Part shown: in pieces, positions 18,556 to 27,711 of the stretch | Layout of the letters: each line of letters starts with the position of its first letter | Numbering within the stretch: the stretch's first letter is position 1 | Assembly: GCF_010501055.1 (NCBI RefSeq) | Contig: NZ_QVMO01000026.1 | Coordinates: 1-58,879 of the forward strand | DNA from: Dysgonomonas sp. 521 | GTDB taxonomy: Bacteria; Bacteroidota; Bacteroidia; Bacteroidales; Dysgonomonadaceae | Reading direction: 5' to 3' | Length of the DNA: 58,879 bases | Made by a program: the position numbers and the translations under genes | The notes under the pieces: model-generated | The model's database searches: none | Told to the model about the DNA's origin: nothing | Seen by the model: only the letters and a program-made list of their open reading frames with translations

Positions 18556-21500
18556 TTATATTTCGGAAGGGGATTTGCCAAAATGTTTTTTAAAGGCGGA
18601 ACTAAAGTATTTGATGCTTGAGAATCCACACATTATACTTACTTCGGTTACCGTATATTTTTTTGTTTGCAATAATTCGGAAGCATAGTTTAACCGGATA
18701 CTTTTAATAAAATCTATAGGGGATTGATCTGTCAATGATTTAATTTTTTTGTATAAAAGTGATGAACTTACATTCATAGCCGAAGCAAATGTCTCTTTAT
18801 CGAATTCAGGATTATCCATATTGGAACGAACGACTTCTACCGCTTTTTTTACAAATTTGTCGTTCATCTCATTGGATAAGATCGGTTCATCGTTCTTCTC
18901 ATTTATTAGCTTTAGGGCTTTATCCCGTACAGTTTTGCGGTTTTGAATAATCGTCTTGATCCGCTGGGAAAGCAATGCCATATCGAACGGCTTTGTCAGA
19001 TAATCGTCGGCTCCAAATCCCAGTCCCTGTAGTTGTTGTGTTTTTTCTGTCAACGCAGTAAGCAGTACAATCGGTATATGAGATGTTTCGTATGTGGATT
19101 TTACCAGACGGCAAAGTTCAAACCCATCCATGTTGGGCATCATAATGTCAGAAATAATCAGATCAGGCAGTTTTTTCGCTATCTGGTTCCATGCCTCAAC
19201 GCCATCATTCGTTACTGTTATATTATACTGATCCTGAAAGGAGTATGCCAGAAAATTCTGTAAGTCGTTATTATCTTCAACAATGAGGATGTGTGCTTTT
19301 TTTTCATCCAATATCTCCTTCTTTGATAAGTCTGATTCTTGAGATTCTTTCTGAATATTAGCCAATTCATCCGTTTTGTTGCGATTTACAACAGGCTGTG
19401 TAAACGATACTTTCTTATAAGGAATTGTGACTCTGAATTTTGAACCCTCATTTTCTTTGCTGTCGAAGGAGATGTCGCCATGATGCATGGATACATAGTT
19501 TTTGGTGAGCAGCAAACCGATTCCCGATCCTACCATTTTGGAGTTAACCGTATTGTCCCCTCTGTAAAATTCTTTAAATAATTTGTTCTTTGCATTGTTG
19601 GAAATGCCCAGGCCATAGTCTTTCACTTCTAATGCCCACCTGTCATTTTCACACTCCAGCTTTATTTCTACTTTTCCATCCGGATGCGAATATTTGATAG
19701 CATTGGATATAAGGTTGTCTACAATCTTTTCTATTTTAAGTTCATCTACGGCTGTCATATATGAATCCTCATTGGAGGAGAATTCCACGCTGATGTTTTG
19801 CTTTTTAGCCATAGCCTCGAACATCGATTTCCGGCGATATACTAAACTTACAATGTCGGTCATTATTAAAAAAACTTGCCCTTTGCCTATGTCTACCTTC
19901 TGGAAATCGAGTAATTGTGTAGTAACAAAGGAAAGGCGGCCAGACTGTTCAGTGGCAAGGTTGAGGTAATAATGTCCTTTTTCAGATAAATTCTGCTCTT
20001 TGTTTAATTCTTCTATCGGTGCATTGATTAATGTCAGCGATGTGCGGATGTCATGTGCCGTATTGGTAAAAAAACGGATCTTATCTTCTGTGTGCTTCTG
20101 TTTCAGACGATTAATATAGAATCGCAAAGCAAAAAAGACAATTCCACCTACAAAGACAATTATTATGAACCGGAACCACCAGGTTTTCCAGAATGGAGGA
20201 GTAATATGTATATCTAATGTGCGTTCGTTTATGACATGGGAGAGGGAACTGTCATACATCCTTATTTTCAGTTTAAAATCTCCACTAGGTATGCTCGCAT
20301 ACGTTAACACACGCGAATTTGTCGGTTGCGTCCATTCTTCATCTATTCCTTCCATCTTCCACGAAAACTTGGAATTTACAGTCGACATCCCAATGGAGAG
20401 AAATTCTATTGTCAGTGTGTTTTGCTCATAACCGAGTGAAATTTTATGCAAATTGTCCAAAGGTGTATCCAGCTTTAGAGAGGGAGTATTTCGGATCGAA
20501 CGGCCGGAAATAATCATATCCTGAAAAAAGATACGGCCTTCAGGTTGCGCGTATTGGATTGCTATTGGTTCGAACATAGCCGCGCCATTATTGCTACCCC
20601 ATATCAGTTGCCCGTTTTTGAGTTTAAAGTTGGAGTTTTGATTAAATGAAACATTCAAATAAGGGGATAAAGAGGAACATATCAGCACGCTTTTGTCTTC
20701 CGGATTAAATCTGCATAATCCGTTTTCTGTTCCCAGCCATAAGTAACCGTCTTCCAATAATATGCTGTTAATATAATTGGAAGGAAGTCCCGATTCGGTC
20801 GTAAATTTTTCTGTTGATTTATTTTTTAGATTGAAGCGAAGTAATCCGTCCCCACTTGTGCATAGCCATGCATCATCATTTATGAGCAGTATATCATACA
20901 GCAGGTATCCATCCAGTAATATTTCTGTTTCTGCTGTTTGTTTATTCAGTATGGATAGGCCATAGGTGCAGGCTAATAGAATATTGTCAGGAGACAGTTC
21001 TGCAAAAGTATGAACCGGCAGGTATGGATAAACTTTAAATTTATTTTCATTCTCCACATAGCAGAATACATCTCCCAGAGGGCTTCCCATCCAAAGGTCT
21101 CCGTCACTGTCTTTGAAGATGTCAAATATAAAGTTGTTTGTTAATGAGGAGTTTTCCGCATTTTTAGAGTAATATTTTATTTCCTGTCCAGTCTTGCCAT
21201 CGATCACATAAAATCCGGACGAGTATGTCCCTGCCCAAATATTCCCCTTATTATCTTCGCACAGAGAAAGAAATACCTGCGCCTGTTCTTTGTTATCGTC
21301 AAAGTATGTTTTCCATTTATTTGAATTCCTGTTCCAGCTACTGATGCCATTGTTTGTCGCAAACCAGATAATGCCTCTGCTATCCTCTATTATTTTGTTG
21401 ACCACATTATTATTCAGTGAGTTTACATCTCCTATCTGATGCACTAAGTGATTCACATTAGCTGAGACCTGATCAAAGTAGGATAGGCCTCCACTGTAAG

Positions 21501-22428
21501 TACACACCCATATCCGTTTGTTTTCGTCACTGAAAATGTCATATACTCCATCTCCTTTCAAGGATGATGGGTTGTCTACGTCTTCTTTATAGATATTTAA
21601 AACTTTATTTCCTTTTCTAGCTAACTCCCAGATGCCTTGCCCATCAATACCGATCAGGATAGTAGAGTCAGAATTAGGCTCAATCGCCTGGATAGGTTGT
21701 TTAGGAAAAGACGATTCGGAAAAATTGCCCGTAGCTACATTATAATAAAAAAGCCCGTCGGAAGTAGTGCCACACCATAAGAGTTTTTCTTCTTTATCGT
21801 AATAAGAACAGGTAAATCTGATGGATGGCCGTTCGGTATATTTGTAGATATGTTTACTTTTCATTGTTTTGGTATCCATGAGCCAGATACCGTTGGGTTC
21901 AAGAATAAATAATTGATGCTTGTCATACCATGTTATATTTTGTACTTGCGACAATTGCTTTTCTATTTGGGATAAGTTCCCTTTATGGTACTTGTACAAT
22001 CCTACTGTCGTAGCCATCAGCAAACTACCGTTTTCTTCGGTAAGTATTTCATATAGTACAAGATGGCTGTCATTCAGCGGCTTGCGGATATCAATCAGCA
22101 GTTCAAATTTGTCTAATATTTCATTATAGCAAAATACCTGGCCATTATTGGTAAACGCTGAGAGGTTTCCATGTTCATAAACAAGTTTCGTGTAAATAAT
22201 ATCTGCGGTTTCGTAAGGGAGCTGGTAAATATGGTAATCATCATCGGAAAGTCTTAGAATGCCGGTTTTGGATGCTGACCAGATAAATCCATTCTTGTCT
22301 TTACATACCGATGCCACCTCTCTCATATTTATACTATGAATTGTATTAATATCATAGAACCTGATATTAGATGAATGAGCTGTAAGGAAAAAGGATATAG
22401 CAGAGATTATCAATAATATGAACTTCAT
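18556..22428 (-). CDS. Hybrid two-component system regulator (HTCS) of xylan use
   Basis: The 1290-residue inner-membrane sensor and transcription factor is in one chain. A signal peptide is followed by a periplasmic two-propeller sensor built from repeats of the I-W-x-G-T/A type (residues 25-640) and a Y_Y_Y domain (residues 650-765). A membrane helix lies near 775-795 (FRFIIIVFVGGIVFFALRF). The HisKA box is FFTNTAHDIRTSLTLI, with Ser replacing the usual Pro. The HATPase has GSGIGLLL, a REC domain starts near residue 1045 (phosphoacceptor in LIISDIMMPNMDG), and a C-terminal AraC-type helix-turn-helix ends the chain. HTCS proteins bind oligosaccharides in the periplasm and activate adjacent PULs. 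Its place between the two xylan operons makes xylo-oligosaccharide the likely signal. Confidence 0.96.
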   Translation of the reverse strand: MKFILLIISAISFFLTAHSSNIRFYDINTIHSINMREVASVCKDKNGFIWSASKTGILRLSDDDYHIYQLPYETADIIYTKLVYEHGNLSAFTNNGQVFCYNEILDKFELLIDIRKPLNDSHLVLYEILTEENGSLLMATTVGLYKYHKGNLSQIEKQLSQVQNITWYDKHQLFILEPNGIWLMDTKTMKSKHIYKYTERPSIRFTCSYYDKEEKLLWCGTTSDGLFYYNVATGNFSESSFPKQPIQAIEPNSDSTILIGIDGQGIWELARKGNKVLNIYKEDVDNPSSLKGDGVYDIFSDENKRIWVCTYSGGLSYFDQVSANVNHLVHQIGDVNSLNNNVVNKIIEDSRGIIWFATNNGISSWNRNSNKWKTYFDDNKEQAQVFLSLCEDNKGNIWAGTYSSGFYVIDGKTGQEIKYYSKNAENSSLTNNFIFDIFKDSDGDLWMGSPLGDVFCYVENENKFKVYPYLPVHTFAELSPDNILLACTYGLSILNKQTAETEILLDGYLLYDILLINDDAWLCTSGDGLLRFNLKNKSTEKFTTESGLPSNYINSILLEDGYLWLGTENGLCRFNPEDKSVLICSSLSPYLNVSFNQNSNFKLKNGQLIWGSNNGAAMFEPIAIQYAQPEGRIFFQDMIISGRSIRNTPSLKLDTPLDNLHKISLGYEQNTLTIEFLSIGMSTVNSKFSWKMEGIDEEWTQPTNSRVLTYASIPSGDFKLKIRMYDSSLSHVINERTLDIHITPPFWKTWWFRFIIIVFVGGIVFFALRFYINRLKQKHTEDKIRFFTNTAHDIRTSLTLINAPIEELNKEQNLSEKGHYYLNLATEQSGRLSFVTTQLLDFQKVDIGKGQVFLIMTDIVSLVYRRKSMFEAMAKKQNISVEFSSNEDSYMTAVDELKIEKIVDNLISNAIKYSHPDGKVEIKLECENDRWALEVKDYGLGISNNAKNKLFKEFYRGDNTVNSKMVGSGIGLLLTKNYVSMHHGDISFDSKENEGSKFRVTIPYKKVSFTQPVVNRNKTDELANIQKESQESDLSKKEILDEKKAHILIVEDNNDLQNFLAYSFQDQYNITVTNDGVEAWNQIAKKLPDLIISDIMMPNMDGFELCRLVKSTYETSHIPIVLLTALTEKTQQLQGLGFGADDYLTKPFDMALLSQRIKTIIQNRKTVRDKALKLINEKNDEPILSNEMNDKFVKKAVEVVRSNMDNPEFDKETFASAMNVSSSLLYKKIKSLTDQSPIDFIKSIRLNYASELLQTKKYTVTEVSIMCGFSSIKYFSSAFKKHFGKSPSEI

Positions 22429-22455
22429 AGTAAGGTTAGATCAAGTTTCTTTAAA

Positions 22456-22463
22456 CAAATCTA
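22456..22463 (-). promoter_or_regulatory. Candidate -7 box for the HTCS gene
   Basis: TAGATTTG on the minus strand, 28 bp before the start codon. There is no repeat operator here, so the regulator gene does not look autoregulated by the same site. Confidence 0.4.
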
Positions 22464-22518
22464 GTAAAAAATCCTTGAGTAAAATGTTAACAAAAATTAT
22501 ATTTTATGTAAATATTTG

Positions 22519-22557
22519 CAAAAATAGCGAAATCCTTTAAATAAAGATTCCGCTATT
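22519..22557 (-). terminator. Terminator of the xus operon
   Basis: AATAGCGGAATC and GATTTCGCTATT form a 12-bp stem with one mismatch, followed on the minus strand by TTTTTGC. It lies 34 bp beyond the GH10 stop. Confidence 0.85.
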
Positions 22558-22590
22558 CAAAATAAAAATGATTTAGAGTCTGCAATATGT

Positions 22591-24777
22591 CTATTTTCCG
22601 GCTAATCCGTCTGCATACCCTGCATAAACAGGTTTCCGGTTATAATTTAGGCTCCAAAGACCGATAGGTTCCCCTTTGCGCCAATGGCTGTTTTCCGGAC
22701 TGTCTGCCGGACTCCAGTGTGTAATGCCATATTGCTGATTAACTGGAATAATTTCAAAGTATTTCTTTATAATGAACTTGTAGAACTCCGACATCTGTAA
22801 TTGCTGTTCGTAAGTCAGGTCTACAGTCTTGATGGCGTTGCCTTCCGCATCCAGAATACCCATGTCCAACTCTGATACCTTGACCAGCTTACCCGAAGCG
22901 GCCAATAGTTCGTACATTTTCACAATACAGTCTTCCTGCTTCTTTTGCTTTTCGGCATCCATATTATAAGATACGTGCATCTGCGTGCCAATACCGTCAA
23001 TTTTAGTTACGCCATCCGATTCCCAGTATTCTACCATTTTGATTAAACCGTCACATTTGGCGTTATTGTTATAGGTAGCTTCCAGATTATAATCGTTGAT
23101 GAAAAGCTTCAGGTCGTCGCCTCCATACTGGCGTGCAAACTTAATTGCCTGACGCGCATAGTCCTTACCAAGGTAATCCTGCCAATAGAAATTACTCCGG
23201 GCCTCTTCTGCCGAAGCTGTAGCGGCGGATTTTAATTCAGATGTATTTGCATCAGACATCGGCTCATTTACTACATCCCATGATTTTACATAGCCATCGC
23301 AAGCCTCCATCATGCCCTTGACCCATGTTTCTAAGGCATCGGTAAGTATTTCTTTCTTTTCTTCATCTGTTAATGGGATCGTATTGCTGGATTCTTCACG
23401 ATAGAGAGACAAGTCGTCCATCCAGATGGTTCCGGCATATCCCCCGAGGTTGAATAAAAAGCGGGTGGTTCCATCGCCGGTAACTTTAGCCTGTACTGTG
23501 ACATCCTGCCAATCGGTAGTAATAGCTATAGCCGGAAAATCGCCACGTCCCTGATATCCATCCGGATTCTGGAAAGAGGCTCCTACAGACCCTTCTGCAT
23601 TCCCTTTGATTTTCAGGTTCAGATAATAAGTTTCACCTTCGATTAATGCTTCAGAAAAATCGTAGCCTGCTTGTGCCTCCCAAGAATTTACAGCGGAAGG
23701 ATTCACTATTTCGAGACCTTTCGTCTGATTGTAACCTTTTCCATCCACTACCTGACGGGTAGAACCATTTCCCCAACCCATAATAGCTTCTCCATCTTCA
23801 AAGTCGTTTTGTACTACATATTTCTTAATCATAACGGAACCGCTTCCATCTGGATTTAAGCGGCGGAGCGTTATGTCATCTATATATATAGTGCCGGCGT
23901 ATGTGCCATAATTGAACAGGAAACGTATTGCGTTTTCTCCTGTTACAACCACTTCCAGAGTTTGCTCTTTCCACTCAGGAGTAATCTCAAATGCCGGAAA
24001 ATCGCCACAACCCTTATAGCCATCAGGATTCTGCAGAGACGCGGTAATACTACCGGACTGAGTACCTTTGACCTTAAAATTCAGAACGTATGTGGAACCA
24101 ACCTCCAAGGCTGCCGCAACGTTGTAAGCAATTTGTGCTTCCCAAGGGTTTACTGCAGAAGGGTTAGTGAAAACAAAAGCATGGCCTCCATCGAAACCTT
24201 CTCCTTCGTTTGTTCTTCCGTTAGTGGAGTTATTTCCCCAGCCTCCCCAGCCATCGCTTCCGCTTTCGAAGTCTGAATTAGTGATTACGCTTGCCTCCAG
24301 TGAAGGGCCTCCCGTTCCGGGAACTTCCCTGTCTGCTATCAGCGAGTTCAGATATTTATTGTTTTGTTGCGCATGCCATAGTAAAGTATGTCCATAGATG
24401 CTCAAGCCCGCGCCTTTAGCAGCATCTACAAACTTTATCACCTGAGAGAAATCCATCGTACCATCGTCTCCTACACACGAACTGTACTTCATTGCATTAC
24501 CTGCCGTCAGTTCATCGAAGTTAGAACAAGCCAGACTATAGATTAAATCTTTATTTAAGAAATCGCTTACAGTGATGCCTGTTCCCAACTTGAAGTTGGG
24601 ATGGGCATTACGGTCAACATATGTTTTCAAGGCTTCATAGGCATCCAGATATTCGTATTTTGCAATATTCTCCGGCTTATCAGCGCTGAAATCGGTTTTA
24701 AACTCGTCAGCACAGGATACCAATACGGCACCAACTATGATAGCTAACAAAATTTTATAATATTGTTTCATATTCAT
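22591..24777 (-). CDS. xyn10C: GH10 endoxylanase with two CBM4/9-type modules inserted in the catalytic barrel
   Basis: A lipoprotein (lipobox VLVSC) of 728 residues, placed last in the xus operon. The GH10 barrel starts at about residue 50 (LGTGITVSDF, then GHTLLWHAQQN). It is interrupted after residue 160 by two similar carbohydrate-binding modules (each with EGFDGGHAFVF- or KGYNQTKGLEIV-like strands and an IYIDDITL- or IWMDDLSL-type end). It resumes near residue 475, with catalytic acid in SWDVVNEPMSD and nucleophile in VKVSELDMG. This arrangement is typical of the Bacteroides and Prevotella surface xylanase Xyn10C, which starts xylan breakdown at the cell surface. Confidence 0.95.
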   Translation of the reverse strand: MNMKQYYKILLAIIVGAVLVSCADEFKTDFSADKPENIAKYEYLDAYEALKTYVDRNAHPNFKLGTGITVSDFLNKDLIYSLACSNFDELTAGNAMKYSSCVGDDGTMDFSQVIKFVDAAKGAGLSIYGHTLLWHAQQNNKYLNSLIADREVPGTGGPSLEASVITNSDFESGSDGWGGWGNNSTNGRTNEGEGFDGGHAFVFTNPSAVNPWEAQIAYNVAAALEVGSTYVLNFKVKGTQSGSITASLQNPDGYKGCGDFPAFEITPEWKEQTLEVVVTGENAIRFLFNYGTYAGTIYIDDITLRRLNPDGSGSVMIKKYVVQNDFEDGEAIMGWGNGSTRQVVDGKGYNQTKGLEIVNPSAVNSWEAQAGYDFSEALIEGETYYLNLKIKGNAEGSVGASFQNPDGYQGRGDFPAIAITTDWQDVTVQAKVTGDGTTRFLFNLGGYAGTIWMDDLSLYREESSNTIPLTDEEKKEILTDALETWVKGMMEACDGYVKSWDVVNEPMSDANTSELKSAATASAEEARSNFYWQDYLGKDYARQAIKFARQYGGDDLKLFINDYNLEATYNNNAKCDGLIKMVEYWESDGVTKIDGIGTQMHVSYNMDAEKQKKQEDCIVKMYELLAASGKLVKVSELDMGILDAEGNAIKTVDLTYEQQLQMSEFYKFIIKKYFEIIPVNQQYGITHWSPADSPENSHWRKGEPIGLWSLNYNRKPVYAGYADGLAGK

Positions 24778-24791
24778 CTTTGATTAAATGG

Positions 24792-25856
24792 TTACTGTGC
24801 TATATAAGAAGGAATGAACCATTCTCCTGTGATACCCCGGGTTTGTACGACTAAAGTATCTTTTGTTGAATATTGTTTCGTCCCAAAATCTATATTGTAT
24901 TCCAGATACATAACATTACGATCTTTGTTGCCCCAATTGTTTTTGTCGCCGCCTTTTACAAATTTACCCGAACCGCTGGCTGTATAGCCTTTTGTGTCGG
25001 TAGTGATAGTACATTCGTTGTTATCGTTGAAGTTGAGCAACAGGTTGCAGGTAAGTGTTTTCGAAGTCGGCTGCCCGTCTTCTCCAATAGCCGAAACCGA
25101 AGTGCTTACCGGAAAGTTGGTAACTTTCAGTCCGGCAGTTGTCAGGCTGCAAATCTCATCATCTTCGATATTTTCTTTATGACGAACGTTGGAGGTGGTT
25201 GCTCCATTTTCTGTAATCTGATCTACTCCTCTGCGAAGGTACTTCGCATGCCACTGGTTAATGAACTTCAAACAATATAATACATAGTCCTGAGGCAGAA
25301 TGTCCCATGCGTCAGCATAAGTACGGGGTGCGCCTTCTATCAGTTGGCTTCCTGTAAGAATACGATCGGCATTCTGAACTTTTGTCATCAGCAGAGGTAT
25401 TACATACGTTTTTTCCAAGGCTTTAGGGTCTGAGAAGAACGCGTCTTGCAATTGTACACCAACAGCTCCCTGCATTTTATGATCCAGTATGATCTGGTTG
25501 CCTCCGAGTGTATAATAGTTTGAAGGCATAGGCGTTACCGCACTTCCGTCCTCAAAAAACAGGTTGTTGCATAATGTATTGTCAACAACAAAATCGATGC
25601 CGACCTTTTTCTTGTTAGCGTATACTCCCCCCATGGCTGCATATATTTCGCAACGATGTTCATTGTCGAGGGTTGTATCATAGGTATCTTCTCCCAATAC
25701 GATAGTACGTACCGGATACTGATAAGCGAAGTATACAGTGGTTCCGCCTTCATAATCTGAGAATTCAACATCTTGGTTTTCGCAAGCGCTAACCAATATG
25801 GTCAAAATCCCGGCGGACAATATATATAATAATTTAAACAGTTTCATATTTTTCAA
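24792..25856 (-). CDS. xusE: DUF1735/BT_3987-type surface lipoprotein in the SusE position
   Basis: The 354-residue lipoprotein (lipobox VSAC) has an N-terminal DUF1735-like Ig domain (residues 30-170: TTVYFAYQYPVRTIVLGED, ending KTYVIPLLMTK). A C-terminal domain resembling DUF5627 covers residues 185-354 (YVLYCLKFINQWHAKYL). In Xus loci of Bacteroides and Prevotella the gene here encodes XusE, a surface glycan-binding protein. It has no catalytic motif. It lies 25 bp from the SusD gene and 14 bp from the GH10 gene, well within the operon. The ligand is presumably xylan; not shown by the sequence. Confidence 0.85.
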   Translation of the reverse strand: MKNMKLFKLLYILSAGILTILVSACENQDVEFSDYEGGTTVYFAYQYPVRTIVLGEDTYDTTLDNEHRCEIYAAMGGVYANKKKVGIDFVVDNTLCNNLFFEDGSAVTPMPSNYYTLGGNQIILDHKMQGAVGVQLQDAFFSDPKALEKTYVIPLLMTKVQNADRILTGSQLIEGAPRTYADAWDILPQDYVLYCLKFINQWHAKYLRRGVDQITENGATTSNVRHKENIEDDEICSLTTAGLKVTNFPVSTSVSAIGEDGQPTSKTLTCNLLLNFNDNNECTITTDTKGYTASGSGKFVKGGDKNNWGNKDRNVMYLEYNIDFGTKQYSTKDTLVVQTRGITGEWFIPSYIAQ

Positions 25857-25881
25857 TATTTAGTATTTTATAATTGTTCGT

Positions 25882-27693
25882 TTACCAACCCTGATTCTGT
25901 TGTAGATTACTCCATTTCAGTACTTCACCGTAAGGAACTGGTCCATAATACATATAATCTTTATAGTTTCTTTCTTCTACAGCGATAGTTGTGTATTTCA
26001 AGGTTTCGTCACTTTGCTTATCTATCTGTATACCTTTTGCTGGCTCATTAATGCTGGCTTTCCAACGACGCAAATCCCAGAAGCGACGGTTTTCGAAACA
26101 AAGTTCGAGCCGGCGTTCGTTACGTATCAGCTCCCGCATTTTATTCTGGTCACTCTTGATACTTTCCAGATAGGCATCTCCATTACTTGTTCCTACGCCT
26201 GCACGGCTGCGGATGGCTTTGATGACATCATAAGCGCTATATCCGTGACTTCCGCTGTTGGTCGGGCCCCAAGCTTCGTTTGCAGCCTCAGCGTAAGCAA
26301 GGAATATCTCAGTGAAGCGGATGCGTACCGGATAGTGATACTGAGCCGTATTGTACGATGGATCAGGATTACAGTCGTCACGTAGTAATTTGCGCAGGTA
26401 ATAACCGGTACGGGTCGATGTGCTTTCTTTGTTCAAGGCATCATTGTTGGTTCCATAAGTTCCGGTAATAATTTCCGCATTACTTGTTCCATATTTGCTT
26501 CCATTGTACAGGATGTATTGGCTCAGGCGAGAATCACGGTCTGTATACGGATCGTTTGCTGAGTACCCACTATTGGCAGCGTCTGCAATCGGATAGCCAT
26601 TTGCCATCGGGAAAGCATCTACAAGATTCTGGGTAGGGTTTATACGGCCGCTACCATAGAGAGAAGGAGGATAATTACTTTTTTCCTGAGATAGTCCCAT
26701 AGCATAATCTTCAGTACTATTATCTTTGTCGCCTCTCCACAGAATTTCAGCCGGTACTGCACCCGAACCCAGAGCATTGATCTCCGATTTGTTCATAAAC
26801 CAAGTGTGCCCTGTAGGGTCTATGCCACTTACTCCATTAATACGATTGAGAACCAGAGCTGCATAATCCGCCGCATCGCTCCATTTTACTGTAGTGCCTT
26901 CGTTATATGCCGGGCTGGCGGCAAGTAATGCAGCCTGAGCACGAATAGCTTCTGCTATGCGGGCAGTAAGGCGTCCACGTATATGCGTGCCGTTTACACG
27001 GTTGTAATCTCCGGCATTGGTTACTCCTATAGCTTTATATTTAGCCGGAATGTCGGCATCTTTTATATCATTATAGTCGAGAGGTAATAATTCCAGTGCT
27101 TTAGATATATCGCTGAATATTTGGTCTATACATTCCTGAAATGTATCTCTGGGAAGATTGAAGTCCGAATTAATATCATCTACAGTAGTTACATTAGGTA
27201 TACCCAGTAGTTTTCCGTCAGCAGTCCATCCTCCGTGAGCCATCAACAGATAATACATATTCAGTGCACGCAGCCCGTAAGCTTCCCCTTTGAGGCGATC
27301 ACAGTACATAGTATGCACATTTTCATCTTTTGCCCATACTACTTTGTCAGCTTCAGCCAGAAACAGATTCAGATACTGAATGGCAGCTCTGCGGCTTTGC
27401 CATTGGCTCATAGGGTCGCTGTTGGCTGTCCACGAGCCTGTGGCCATACTGATATAATCACTGGATCTGTCATTCGTAACAGCATCGTCTGTCGCTATAT
27501 CTGTTTCAGACTTCGTCAGATAGGGTAGCATCGAATAGGCATATCCTAATACCCCTTGCGCATATCCCGGTTCTTCATACATAACATCTAAGTCGCGGTT
27601 GTTTTCCAAAGCAGGGGAAAACAGGTCGTCGCAGGATGTAAACAACAGAGGTATGATAACCAGCAGTTTTGTTATATTTTTTATTATTTTCAT
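25882..27693 (-). CDS. xusD: SusD-like glycan-binding lipoprotein, second pair
   Basis: The 603-residue RagB/SusD family protein has lipobox LFTSC. The tetratricopeptide-like N-terminal half includes the family marker GLRALNMYYLLMAHGG near residue 145. The C-terminal half ends in RNERRLELCFENRRFWDLRRW, a family hallmark. SusD proteins cap the SusC porin at the outer face and bind oligosaccharide. It directly follows its SusC partner (18 bp) in the tandem Xus arrangement. Specificity for xylan is inferred from the neighbours. Confidence 0.94.
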   Translation of the reverse strand: MKIIKNITKLLVIIPLLFTSCDDLFSPALENNRDLDVMYEEPGYAQGVLGYAYSMLPYLTKSETDIATDDAVTNDRSSDYISMATGSWTANSDPMSQWQSRRAAIQYLNLFLAEADKVVWAKDENVHTMYCDRLKGEAYGLRALNMYYLLMAHGGWTADGKLLGIPNVTTVDDINSDFNLPRDTFQECIDQIFSDISKALELLPLDYNDIKDADIPAKYKAIGVTNAGDYNRVNGTHIRGRLTARIAEAIRAQAALLAASPAYNEGTTVKWSDAADYAALVLNRINGVSGIDPTGHTWFMNKSEINALGSGAVPAEILWRGDKDNSTEDYAMGLSQEKSNYPPSLYGSGRINPTQNLVDAFPMANGYPIADAANSGYSANDPYTDRDSRLSQYILYNGSKYGTSNAEIITGTYGTNNDALNKESTSTRTGYYLRKLLRDDCNPDPSYNTAQYHYPVRIRFTEIFLAYAEAANEAWGPTNSGSHGYSAYDVIKAIRSRAGVGTSNGDAYLESIKSDQNKMRELIRNERRLELCFENRRFWDLRRWKASINEPAKGIQIDKQSDETLKYTTIAVEERNYKDYMYYGPVPYGEVLKWSNLQQNQGW

Positions 27694-27711
27694 ACTATTG
27701 CATTTTAAATA